From positions 6,829 through 70,828 of the forward strand of contig JAWKLQ010000044.1 in the NCBI GenBank assembly GCA_041392665.1: DNA of 64,000 bases. The letters are read 5' to 3'. Position 1 is the first letter of the stretch; the number at the start of each line of letters is the position of its first letter. The translations under genes and the position numbers were made by a program. Shown in pieces: positions 1-7,921 of the stretch. This DNA is from Flavilitoribacter sp020436695 (lineage in GTDB: Bacteria > Bacteroidota > Bacteroidia > Chitinophagales > Saprospiraceae). The notes under the pieces were generated by a model. The model did not search any database and was not told the DNA's origin. It saw only the letters and a program-made list of their open reading frames with translations.

Positions 1-1108
1 AAGTCTCCTCCGGAGTATGGAATTCCAAAGCCAGAATGGTACCCTGCGAACGGATATCTGTCAAAGCGGGATGGCTTCGATGGCGATCCCTGAAATCGGC
101 ATGTTGTCGGCTTATGGAAGCTATGCGTTCCGTACAGGCCAGGGCCAGCGTCAGATCAAGGCTGGCAAGTGCAGCGGCGCAGCCCAGCGGATTGGCAGTA
201 AAAGAATGCCCGTGATAAAAGGTCCTCTTCTTATCGTCGGAATAAAATGTCGAAAAAACTTCTTCCGTGCAGGCCGTTATGGCCAATGGCAAAGTACCGC
301 CGGTGAGTCCTTTGGCCATACAGATCAGATCCGGCCCCTGGTGGAGATAATCGCAGGCAAACAGCTTCCCGGTCCGGCCAAAGCCGGTCATCACCTCATC
401 GGCAATGGTAAGCACCCCCTGCTCTCTACAACACGCCAAAAGCGGCTCCAGAGCTTCTGGTTGATACATCAACATTCCACCGGCTCCCATGATAAGCGGC
501 TCGAAGATGAAGGCACAGTGATTTCCTTTTTTCAGTAAGTCCTCCATGGCGGCCAGGCTCTCGGCTTCCCGTCCAGGTAAAGGCGCAGGAATGCGGTCCA
601 CCCGAAACAGATGTTCTGCAAATGCACCGAAGAGGGCGAGATCACCGCCAAGCGACATGGCACCAAAGGTTTCCCCGTGAAAAGCATGATCAAACGCAAT
701 AATGCCGGGGCGTTTTTCTCCCTGATTGTAAAAGTATTGAATGGCCATTTTCACGGCGATCTCCACTGCGGTGGAGCCGTTGTCCGAATAAAAGATCCGA
801 TCCATATGTCCGGGGAGCAACGGCAGGAGGCGTTCGGCCAGTTCAACGGCCGGGGGATGGGTAAATCCGGAGAAGATCACGTGCTCCAGCATAAGTGCCT
901 GCTGGTAAATCCGCTCGGCAATCACCGGGTGGCTATGGCCATGGATATTTACCCACCACGAAGAAACGGCATCGATCAGCTGACGACCGTCTTCAGTATA
1001 TAGCAAAGCTCCCTTTCCTCCCACAATGGGCAAAGGAGCCGGTGCAGTCTTCATTTGTGTGTAAGGATGCCAGATGCAGCGGGCATCGCGGGATTGAAGG
1101 TCGGTCAT
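1..1108 (-). CDS. bioA: Adenosylmethionine-8-amino-7-oxononanoate aminotransferase (C-terminus beyond window)
   Basis: PLP-dependent class III aminotransferase of biotin synthesis: it transfers the amino group of S-adenosylmethionine to KAPA to give DAPA. Reading the minus strand from the ATG at 1108 gives about 369 uninterrupted residues that leave the window on the left; family members are about 420-450 residues, so the last 50-60 are missing from view. Diagnostic motifs are the N-terminal WHPYTQM, the SWWVNIHGHSHP stretch that distinguishes BioA from other class III aminotransferases, ADEVMTGFGRTG (PLP-ring aspartate) and MAKGLTGG (Schiff-base lysine). No other bio gene is adjacent on the right, so an operon partner, if any, lies to the left. 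Confidence 0.95.
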   Translation of the reverse strand, partial: MTDLQSRDARCIWHPYTQMKTAPAPLPIVGGKGALLYTEDGRQLIDAVSSWWVNIHGHSHPVIAERIYQQALMLEHVIFSGFTHPPAVELAERLLPLLPGHMDRIFYSDNGSTAVEIAVKMAIQYFYNQGEKRPGIIAFDHAFHGETFGAMSLGGDLALFGAFAEHLFRVDRIPAPLPGREAESLAAMEDLLKKGNHCAFIFEPLIMGAGGMLMYQPEALEPLLACCREQGVLTIADEVMTGFGRTGKLFACDYLHQGPDLICMAKGLTGGTLPLAITACTEEVFSTFYSDDKKRTFYHGHSFTANPLGCAAALASLDLTLALACTERIASISRQHADFRDRHRSHPALTDIRSQGTILALEFHTPEET

Positions 1109-1112
1109 AAGT

Positions 1113-1180
1113 CGGGTGTTGGAGTGTTTGGGTGTTGATGTGTTAGGATGCTCAGGTATTGGGGTGCTGAGGTTTACGGA
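1113..1180. repeat. G/T-rich word-repeat tract
   Basis: Read on the plus strand, this gap is built from variants of one word (GGTGTTGG, GGTGTTGATG, GGTATTGGGG, GGTGCTGAGG). It resembles the left arm of the long hairpin at 12298-12371 and the tract at 45450-45515, but no complementary arm is visible nearby. It separates the 5' end of bioA from the four-helix-bundle remnant. Confidence 0.5.
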
Positions 1181-1198
1181 AATACGCTAAATACAGCT

Positions 1199-1477
1199 CT
1201 ACTTCCTTTTGTTTCTCAGATACCTGATAAAGCCGAGGATCTTAGATCTTGTATAATCGACCTGCTGATGGAGTTGAACAACCTCTTCATTGGATAGATA
1301 ATTTATGTCTTCCAGCAAGTAGATCATACTTTTCACCTCATTAGCGGAACTTTGCGCAAAATCTAAAAACCTTATGGTCTCCAAATTTGAGTAGCGTCCA
1401 AAGCCTTCAGCGACGTTATTCATAACTGATACACTTGCTCGTCTTAATTGATCTTTGGTACCCCAATCTTTCTTATT
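1199..1477 (-). pseudogene. N-terminally truncated four-helix-bundle protein (23S rRNA intervening-sequence protein family)
   Basis: The frame opened by the ATG at 1423 encodes 74 residues beginning MNNVAEGFGRYSNLETIRFL and ending in a basic tail, the typical core and C-terminus of the S23/IVP four-helix-bundle family. Recognisable family sequence continues upstream of that ATG in the same frame (KDWGTKDQLRRASVSV) until an in-frame TAG at 1478-1480, next to the stop codon of the RidA gene. Family members are about 115-125 residues, so roughly the first 25 are missing. I read this as a 5'-deleted gene; translation of the 74-residue remainder from the internal ATG is possible but would lack helix 1. 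The family is related to the Avd accessory protein of diversity-generating retroelements, but no reverse transcriptase is present here. Confidence 0.7.
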
Positions 1478-2051
1478 CTACCTCCACAATCATCTCAATC
1501 TCCACCGCAATATTCTGAGGCAGTGACCCCATACCCACCGCAGCTCTTGCGTGTTTGCCCTTGTCACCAAAAACCTCCACCATCAGGTCGGAGAAACCGT
1601 TGATCACCTTCGGATGGTCTGTGAAATCAGGAGCGGCATTTACCATTCCCAATACCTTTACGATCCTTTTTACCCGGTTCAGATCTCCGATCTCCGCTTT
1701 CAGGGCAGCCAGCTGTATTATGCCGGTAAGGCGAGCGGCTTCGTATCCCTGCTCGATATCCAGATCGGCTCCCACTTTACCGGTGATATAACCGCCTTCC
1801 GGCTTGTTGGGCCCCTTTCCAGCCAAAAATATCAGATTGCCCGTGCGCACCGCATTGACATAATTAGCAACCGGAGGAGGTACTTCCGGCAGCGTGATAC
1901 CCAGACTGGCTAATTTCCCTTCTACGTCATTGCCATCCTGCTGAGCCTTGGCTACCGGCATTTCTTCGGCAGCGGTTGAATTACCCGTATCACAAGAGGA
2001 AAATAGGAAAGCAAAAAGGAGTACAAAAAGGAAAGCCGAAATGGTTCTCAT
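1473..2051 (-). CDS. RidA/YjgF-family lipoprotein
   Basis: A 192-residue protein with a lipoprotein signal peptide (LLFAFLFSSC, lipidated Cys20), a short linker, then a RidA/YjgF/UK114 domain from about residue 50. The C-terminal block ARAAVGMGSLPQN followed by AVEIEMIVEVE carries the conserved arginine and the trimer-interface strand of the family. Cytoplasmic RidA enzymes deaminate reactive enamines and imines produced by PLP enzymes; the signal peptide puts this one outside the cytoplasm, and it belongs to the more divergent YjgF-like branch, so its substrate is unknown. It follows hemE and accD on the same strand but is separated from accD by 165 bp, so it is probably a separate unit. Confidence 0.85.
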   Translation of the reverse strand: MRTISAFLFVLLFAFLFSSCDTGNSTAAEEMPVAKAQQDGNDVEGKLASLGITLPEVPPPVANYVNAVRTGNLIFLAGKGPNKPEGGYITGKVGADLDIEQGYEAARLTGIIQLAALKAEIGDLNRVKRIVKVLGMVNAAPDFTDHPKVINGFSDLMVEVFGDKGKHARAAVGMGSLPQNIAVEIEMIVEVE

Positions 2052-2216
2052 AAGTGGTGTTTTTATGATGATAGACAGAAGTCAGTTGGCTATTGCCGGA
2101 AATCCAACAGATGGGTTATTACATATCAATATTGGTGGAGCACAATTTCAGCCCCAGAGAGATCTGAGTGGAACTGCTCTCTGGGCCTCTCACATCACAT
2201 GCTAAACCGCTGTGCT

Positions 2217-3059
2217 TCACAGATCGAAAAAAGAAAGTAAGTCGGCAATGCGTTCCCGCAGCTCTTTCCGGTCGACGATGAAATCGAGGAAACCGTGCTC
2301 CAGCAGGAATTCTGAGGTCTGGAAATCTTCCGGCAGATCCTTTTTGATGGTTTCCTTGATCACCCGGGGACCGGCAAATCCGATCAGCGCTTCCGGTTCG
2401 GCAAAATTGATATCGCCCAGCATGGCGAAAGAAGCGGTCACGCCACCGGTAGTCGGATCTGTCAATAAAGAGAAGAACGGGATCTGCTCTTTGGCCAGTT
2501 GACTGAGCTTGGCCGAGGTTTTGGCCATTTGCATCAGAGAATAGGCAGATTCCATCATGCGCGCGCCGCCGGTCTTGGAGATGATCAGCAAAGGCGTTCT
2601 GGTTTCGCGGCAGTGATCGATAGCCAGGGCGATCTTCTGACCTACCACCGACCCCATTGACCCGCCGATAAAGGTAAAGTCCATGGCTGCGATCACCAGC
2701 GGTTTGCGATTCACTTTACCTTTGGCCACCGAGATGGCTTCGGTCAGGCCGGTTTTCTTATAGGCCTCGTCCAGACGCTTGTGATAAGGTTTGAGATCCA
2801 CAAAGGTGAGCATATCCTTTGATCTCAGGTCGGTGAAGAGCTCTTCGTAGACCCCGTCGAAAATAAGTTGAAAATAATCTTCGGAACCGATCCGCACGTG
2901 GTAGTTGCACTGCGGGCATTTCAGGAAATTCTCCTTGAGTTCCTTCATTGTGCTGGTCTCTTTGCACCGCTTACACTTATACCACAAGCCCTCAGGAGCT
3001 TCCTTTTTATTTCTAGTTGCCGTTTGTATTCCGTCCTTGAGTCGTTTGAACCACCCCAT
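2217..3059 (-). CDS. accD: Acetyl-CoA carboxylase carboxyltransferase subunit beta
   Basis: A 280-residue beta subunit of acetyl-CoA carboxylase, which with AccA transfers CO2 from biotinylated BCCP to acetyl-CoA to make malonyl-CoA, the first step of fatty acid synthesis. The N-terminal four-cysteine zinc ribbon is intact (Cys29, Cys32, Cys48, Cys51), followed by the crotonase-like domain with GGSMGSVVGQK and SKTGGARMMES. Length matches the family (280-300). accA is not in the window. A TAnnTTTG promoter-like motif lies about 65 bp upstream of the start. Confidence 0.97.
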   Translation of the reverse strand: MGWFKRLKDGIQTATRNKKEAPEGLWYKCKRCKETSTMKELKENFLKCPQCNYHVRIGSEDYFQLIFDGVYEELFTDLRSKDMLTFVDLKPYHKRLDEAYKKTGLTEAISVAKGKVNRKPLVIAAMDFTFIGGSMGSVVGQKIALAIDHCRETRTPLLIISKTGGARMMESAYSLMQMAKTSAKLSQLAKEQIPFFSLLTDPTTGGVTASFAMLGDINFAEPEALIGFAGPRVIKETIKKDLPEDFQTSEFLLEHGFLDFIVDRKELRERIADLLSFFDL

Positions 3060-3123
3060 GTATGCTGTTCATTTTGCTATCAAAGACTGCGTAGATAGCT
3101 TTAATGATGTAGATATTTCGAAG

Positions 3124-3131
3124 CAAAATTA
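3124..3131 (-). promoter_or_regulatory. Candidate -7 promoter element for accD
   Basis: On the minus strand this reads TAATTTTG, an exact match to the Bacteroidota -7 consensus TAnnTTTG, 65 bp before the accD ATG. A convincing -33 TTG at the right spacing is not evident, so the call rests on one element. Confidence 0.35.
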
Positions 3132-3225
3132 AGAATACGGCAGAGATATTTGGCAGTAAAATTCTAACAATTTAGTTATTCACCCCGTCTAAGGTTCCTT
3201 TAAGCCTTTAAATTCGGGCAGTTTA

Positions 3226-4269
3226 TCACTTCTGAGTGTATCTGAAATTTTTCACGGTGTTGACAAAAGTCCGCACTTTTTCCACTTCCATATCCGGATA
3301 GAGGCCATGTCCCAGATTGACAATATGCCGGCCGTTGAAAGCCTCGATCATTTTCCCGGTTGCCCGGACGATCTGCTCATGATCCGCATACAACTGGCAG
3401 GGATCAAGATTGCCCTGTAGCACTTTATCACCGACGCGGGAGCGGGCAAAATCCGGTTCTGTGTTCCAGTCCAGTCCGATCACATTGCAGTCGGTTGCAG
3501 CCAGCTGATCCAGAGCAAACCAGGCATTCTTGGCAAAAAGCGTTACCGGCGTGTTGGTAGCGGTAGCAATGGCCGCAGTGATGCGATGGAGATATGGCAC
3601 GGCAAATTCGCCGTACTGCGCCGGACTCAGAATACCTGCCCAGGAATCGAATAACTGGATGAGATCGGCACCGTGCCGGATCTTATTCAATAAATAGCCG
3701 GTCGTTGCCCGGGTGATCTTATCGAGCAGCAAATGAGCCAGTTCCGGTTCGCTGTAAAGGAAATGCTTGGCACGGGAGAAAGTCTTACTTCCCGATCCTT
3801 CCACCATATAAGCCAGGATGGTCCACGGAGCGCCGGCAAAGCCGATGAGCGGTACCCGGCCGTCGAGTACTTTTTTGGTGGCATCCAGGGCATCGTAAAC
3901 GTATTGCAGTTGCGCCGCCGCATCATCATCGGTAAGCAGGCCTTCGATATCTGCCCGCGAGCGTATTGTCTGCGGAAAGATCGGCCCCCGCTTTTCCACC
4001 ATTTCATAGGTCAGCCCCATCGCTTCCGGTATCACCAGGATATCCGAAAAGATGATGGCCGCATCTACCTCCCATTCATCGATGGGCTGTACTGTGACCT
4101 CGGCGGCCAATTGTGGGGTTTCCACCAATTCCTTGAAACCCGAAAGCTTTGCCCGCAAGGCCCGATACTGCGGCAGTACCCGCCCGGCCTGTCGCATCAA
4201 CCAGACCGGTGGTCTTTCCACCCGCTCGCCCCGGGCGGTCCGTATTAGAAGATCATTCTGCAATTTCAT
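3226..4269 (-). CDS. hemE: Uroporphyrinogen decarboxylase
   Basis: A 347-residue cytoplasmic enzyme that removes the four acetate carboxyl groups of uroporphyrinogen III to give coproporphyrinogen III in haem synthesis. The first signature, PPVWLMRQAGRVLPQYR, carries the two conserved substrate-binding arginines; IIFSDILVIPEAMG carries the catalytic aspartate region, and GFAGAPWTILAYMVEG is the second signature. Length is normal. Spacing of 166 bp to accD downstream, with its own promoter-like motif there, argues against a tight operon. Confidence 0.97.
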   Translation of the reverse strand: MKLQNDLLIRTARGERVERPPVWLMRQAGRVLPQYRALRAKLSGFKELVETPQLAAEVTVQPIDEWEVDAAIIFSDILVIPEAMGLTYEMVEKRGPIFPQTIRSRADIEGLLTDDDAAAQLQYVYDALDATKKVLDGRVPLIGFAGAPWTILAYMVEGSGSKTFSRAKHFLYSEPELAHLLLDKITRATTGYLLNKIRHGADLIQLFDSWAGILSPAQYGEFAVPYLHRITAAIATATNTPVTLFAKNAWFALDQLAATDCNVIGLDWNTEPDFARSRVGDKVLQGNLDPCQLYADHEQIVRATGKMIEAFNGRHIVNLGHGLYPDMEVEKVRTFVNTVKNFRYTQK

Positions 4270-4389
4270 GCAGCAATATTAGCAGTTTCCCGGCTCATGC
4301 CACAATGCAGGAAAGGCTTTGACCCAATTTTTACAATCCGTTCTGTGTTGATCCATCAATGTGCCTAAATTTGCATATTTTGGGCTTTT

Positions 4390-4475
4390 GAACAGCTAAA
4401 AGTCAGTAGTTAGCAGTCGGTAGTCGATAGTCTATAATGAGGTCATTCAGGGACTGCCGACTATCGACTCACTAC
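4390..4475. repeat. Word-repeat hairpin (AGTCGATAGTC family) upstream of the symporter gene
   Basis: The left arm contains repeated variants of AGTCGGTAGTCGATAGTC; the right arm contains their complement. The core AGTCGATAGTC at 4422-4432 pairs exactly with 4459-4469. The right arm shares an identical 18-mer (4452-4469) with the tract at 61617-61634 in reverse orientation. A TAnnTTTG motif (TAAATTTG, 4366-4373) lies just upstream on the plus strand, so the hairpin may be in the symporter mRNA leader; that promoter lacks a well-spaced -33 element. Confidence 0.6.
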
Positions 4476-4500
4476 TTCAAGACCAGTAAACCCATATTCT

Positions 4501-5817
4501 ATGAAAAAACTCGCCTTACATTGGCAAATACTGATCGGCATGGTTGCCGGTATCATTTTCGGACTGATCGCTTCGCAGTTTTCCTGGAACCAGTTCGTGA
4601 TCGATTGGATCAAGCCTTTCGGTACTATTTTCATCAATGCCCTAAAACTCATTGCCATCCCGCTGATCGTAGCTTCCCTGATTAAAGGAGTAAGCGATCT
4701 GCAGGATATTTCCAAACTCTCGAAGATGGGCGGTCGCACTATCGGCACTTATATCATTACTACAGTGATCGCGGTATCCCTGGGTCTGGTCATTGTCAAC
4801 CTGTTCAGTCCCGGAAAACTGATCGAAGAGGAAACCCGCCTGGAACTGATGGAGACCTACGGTGGAGAGGCCGCCCAAAGACAGGAAGCTGCCGCGCAGC
4901 AAAGGGGACAGGGTCCCTTGCAACCTTTAGTGGATATTGTACCGGATAACATCATCGGCGCCGCTACCGATAATGGGAATATGCTGCAGGTCATCTTTTT
5001 CGTGATCTTTTTCGGGATCGGTCTGATCCTGATCCCCGAAGAACAGGCCCGACCGGTCAAAGCCTTTTTCGACGGTCTCAATGAAGTCATTCTAAAGCTG
5101 ATAGACCTCATTATGCTCGGTGCGCCCTATGGCGTGTTCGCCCTCCTGGCGGCCCTCGTCGTGGAATCGCCCAGCACCGACCTGTTTGCAGCCCTGATCG
5201 GATATGCGCTCTGTGTATTGCTCGGCCTGGCCATTATGATCTTCCTATTTTATCCTTTCCTGGTTCGCCTTTTTACCGGGCGCAGTTACAGCTATTTTTT
5301 CAAGGGGATCTCTCCGGCTCAGTTGCTGGCCTTCTCCACCAGTTCGAGTGCCGCAACCCTGCCGGTAACCATGGAAAGAGTGCAGGAGCATCTGGGGGTG
5401 GAGGAAGAAGTGGCCAGTTTTGTGTTGCCCATCGGCGCTACGATCAATATGGACGGAACCAGTCTTTACCAGGCAGTGGCTGCAGTATTCATTGCTCAGG
5501 CTTTTAATATGGATCTGAGCCTTGGTACTCAACTGGGCATTATTGTCACTGCCACCCTGGCATCCATCGGTTCGGCTGCCGTACCCGGTGCGGGTATGGT
5601 CATGCTGGTCATCGTACTGGGGCAGGCCGGGATCCCGGAAGCAGGTCTGGCCCTGATCTTTGCCATAGACCGGCCATTGGACATGTGCCGCACGGTAGTG
5701 AACGTTACGGGTGATGCCACTGTTTCCATGCTGGTTGCCAAGAGTGTGGATAAACTCGGCCCTCCACATGTTAAGGAATGGGACGATAACTATCCGAAAG
5801 ATAAAGATGGTGAATAG
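4501..5817 (+). CDS. Dicarboxylate/amino acid:cation symporter (DAACS family)
   Basis: A 438-residue inner-membrane carrier of the GltP/DctA family, importing C4-dicarboxylates or acidic amino acids with Na+ or H+. It has the N-terminal hydrophobic helices, the serine-rich re-entrant loop (AFSTSSSAATLPVT, near residue 280), the GATINMDGTSLYQ motif and the C-terminal DRPLDMCRTVVNVTGDA motif whose aspartate and arginine bind substrate. A hydrophilic insertion rich in glutamine near residues 117-140 lies between transmembrane helices. Substrate cannot be assigned from motifs alone. Preceded by a word-repeat hairpin. Confidence 0.93.
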   Translation: MKKLALHWQILIGMVAGIIFGLIASQFSWNQFVIDWIKPFGTIFINALKLIAIPLIVASLIKGVSDLQDISKLSKMGGRTIGTYIITTVIAVSLGLVIVNLFSPGKLIEEETRLELMETYGGEAAQRQEAAAQQRGQGPLQPLVDIVPDNIIGAATDNGNMLQVIFFVIFFGIGLILIPEEQARPVKAFFDGLNEVILKLIDLIMLGAPYGVFALLAALVVESPSTDLFAALIGYALCVLLGLAIMIFLFYPFLVRLFTGRSYSYFFKGISPAQLLAFSTSSSAATLPVTMERVQEHLGVEEEVASFVLPIGATINMDGTSLYQAVAAVFIAQAFNMDLSLGTQLGIIVTATLASIGSAAVPGAGMVMLVIVLGQAGIPEAGLALIFAIDRPLDMCRTVVNVTGDATVSMLVAKSVDKLGPPHVKEWDDNYPKDKDGE

Positions 5818-5935
5818 ATAACCAACTCGCTTTGCGGTAGCCGGTTTCCCTCAGGGTGCTGTCTGCTGCGAACCGTTCACGGTATACCGGCTAACATTTG
5901 AAACAAATTCTAACCAAAATCGTATTCGTAAATAT

Positions 5936-6463
5936 ATGAGCCAAGAGAGATTGGGTATAGGTTCCCGGGTCAAACATCCTGCTTACGGAGACGGTGCCGT
6001 TATTCGCCTGCATAAAGCAGCCTATGAATGCTGTTTCATGCTCTACGGTATCAAACATGTAGGACTGGATTACGACAAGTGGGAAATCGTGGAGGCCCTG
6101 CCGGCAGCCGAGGAAGTCAGTTTTTCGGCAGCAGAAAAATCCCTGATCAAGATCCTGCGAAACTTTTCCGATATCACCGAGGAAGTTCCACTGGGTGACC
6201 GCTGGCAGGGAGGAATAATGATCCTGCAACCGGATGATGATAGCCTCAAGCCCAAAGAGATCCCCATTGAAACTTTTTTCCACAAGATCGTTATGGTAAG
6301 GGACCGCCTCCGCGTAATGGAACAAAGGATCAACAGCAGTGACCTCAATGACGAAGAAAAGGTCAATCTACAACAGTATATTACGAGAATTTACGGCAGC
6401 TTAACTACTTTCAACGTACTTTTCAAACACAAAGAAGATAGCTTTGTGGGGGAGAAATCGTAA
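5936..6463 (+). CDS. Conserved hypothetical protein with SH3-like N-terminus
   Basis: A 175-residue soluble protein without signal peptide. The first 50 residues (GIGSRVKHPAYGDGAVIRL) have the glycine pattern of the small beta-barrel found at the C-terminus of UvrD/PcrA helicases and in related tudor-like modules; the remainder is helical and charged, with no catalytic motif I recognise. Such barrels often bind RNA polymerase or nucleic acid, which is the only functional hint and is weak. It lies between the symporter and a thioredoxin-like lipoprotein on the same strand, with word-repeat DNA on its 3' side. Confidence 0.75.
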   Translation: MSQERLGIGSRVKHPAYGDGAVIRLHKAAYECCFMLYGIKHVGLDYDKWEIVEALPAAEEVSFSAAEKSLIKILRNFSDITEEVPLGDRWQGGIMILQPDDDSLKPKEIPIETFFHKIVMVRDRLRVMEQRINSSDLNDEEKVNLQQYITRIYGSLTTFNVLFKHKEDSFVGEKS

Positions 6464-6535
6464 GTCACCGATCGTAAGTCGTTCAGTTGATGTCCGGCTG
6501 ATAAGAACACTGACTTACCGGCTTACGACCTATTT
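6464..6535. repeat. Word-repeat hairpin (TAAGTC/GACTTAC family)
   Basis: TAAGTC and CGTAAGTCG words on the left are complemented by GACTTAC and GGCTTACGACC on the right, with about 30 bp between arms. The same word family appears singly at 35310-35345 and 45525-45560. It separates two plus-strand genes and could terminate the first. Confidence 0.5.
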
Positions 6536-6555
6536 ACCCAAAACCGATTGCTTCT

Positions 6556-7890
6556 ATGTTGTATAGACCTTTCCCGGTACTTGCTTTTTTATTGGTATGC
6601 CTATCCGGGTGTTTTGTGATCGATAATCAATTTACCGGTCTTCCACCGGGTCCCTGGCGCGGTGTGCTGGAGCTGGATCCCAGCAATGTAACACCCAACC
6701 CCAAGGGCCAGCCTTTGCCGGAAAAACTCAACCTTAAGTTTGAGGAAGTGTCCGGTGGCGAATTGCCCTTTAATTTTGAAGTGATCTACGATAGTGAGAC
6801 CGAGTTCCACATCGAGATCATCAACGGGGAGGAACGCATCCGGGTAGACGATATTGTTATGGGACGCGATCCTCAGACTGCAAAGGATACCGTACTGATC
6901 AATTTCCCGATCTTCGATTCCTTTTTTAGAGGTGTTTACGAAGAAGATGTAATCGAAGGGACCTGGGTAGTGAAAAACCGGGAGAATTACAGCATCCCAT
7001 TCGTGGCTCATTTTGGTCAGGCACATCGCTTTACTACGCTGCGCAAAACACCGGTAATGAATGTGAGCGGCCAATGGAAAGCCATGTTCGAGCTGGAAAC
7101 CGATACGCCTTTCCCGGCTATCGGAGAATTCCAACAGGATGGAAATCATCTGCTGGGCACCTTCAGGACGGAGACCGGAGACTATCGCTATCTGGAAGGG
7201 ACGGTACAGGCCGATAAGCTTTATCTGTCCTGTTTCGACGGCAGTCACGCTTTTTTGTTTGAAGGTAAGATCCAAGCGGACAGTACCATACTGGGGATCT
7301 TTCGTTCCGGCACGCATTATCAGACATTATGGGAAGCGGAACGAGACCCAACTTTTGAACTGACTGACCCGGATTCGCTGACTTTTCTCAAGGAGGGCTA
7401 CGAAGAATTGAGCTTTAGCTTCCCGGATCAGGACGGGAATATAATATCTCTGGACGACGAACGTTTTGAGGGTAAGGCCAAGGTCATTCAGATCACGGGG
7501 ACCTGGTGCCCCAATTGCCGGGATGAGACCAGATTTCTGATTGACTTTGTAAAGAACAATCCTTCAGATGACATCCAGGTCATAGCGCTATCCTTTGAAA
7601 AATACCAAGATGAAGCAGAAGGATTAAGAGCCATCAGGACTTACCGGGATAAGATGCAGTTGCCCTACCCAATACTATACGCCGGATATTATGATCCGGA
7701 ATCGGCCGCTGCGGCGCTGCCTGCCCTGGATCATATAATGTCCTATCCGACCATGATCTTTTTAGATCAAAATAACCGGGTACTAAAAATACACACTGGA
7801 TTTAATGGTCCAGCCACCAGCAAATACGATGAATTTATAGCTGATTTCAATAAAACGGTACAATCCCTACAGATCGCACAAGAGCGATGA
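6556..7890 (+). CDS. TlpA-like thioredoxin-fold lipoprotein
   Basis: A 444-residue lipoprotein (lipobox ending LSGC, Cys19). The first ~290 residues form a beta-rich region seen before redoxin domains in Bacteroidota; the C-terminal ~150 residues are a thioredoxin fold with the redox motif TGTWCPNCRDE (Cys318, Cys321) and the cis-proline region MSYPTMIFLDQNN. A periplasmic or surface thiol-disulfide role is expected; the substrate is not evident. The next gene starts 32 bp downstream and may be co-transcribed, though no functional link is obvious. Confidence 0.85.
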   Translation: MLYRPFPVLAFLLVCLSGCFVIDNQFTGLPPGPWRGVLELDPSNVTPNPKGQPLPEKLNLKFEEVSGGELPFNFEVIYDSETEFHIEIINGEERIRVDDIVMGRDPQTAKDTVLINFPIFDSFFRGVYEEDVIEGTWVVKNRENYSIPFVAHFGQAHRFTTLRKTPVMNVSGQWKAMFELETDTPFPAIGEFQQDGNHLLGTFRTETGDYRYLEGTVQADKLYLSCFDGSHAFLFEGKIQADSTILGIFRSGTHYQTLWEAERDPTFELTDPDSLTFLKEGYEELSFSFPDQDGNIISLDDERFEGKAKVIQITGTWCPNCRDETRFLIDFVKNNPSDDIQVIALSFEKYQDEAEGLRAIRTYRDKMQLPYPILYAGYYDPESAAAALPALDHIMSYPTMIFLDQNNRVLKIHTGFNGPATSKYDEFIADFNKTVQSLQIAQER

Positions 7891-7921
7891 AATTTTTAAA
7901 ACCAAGTGTAATACTCAAGTC

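Noticed and set aside
1199..1423. Four-helix-bundle remnant taken as evidence for a diversity-generating retroelement
   Set aside because: No reverse transcriptase, template or variable repeat is present nearby.
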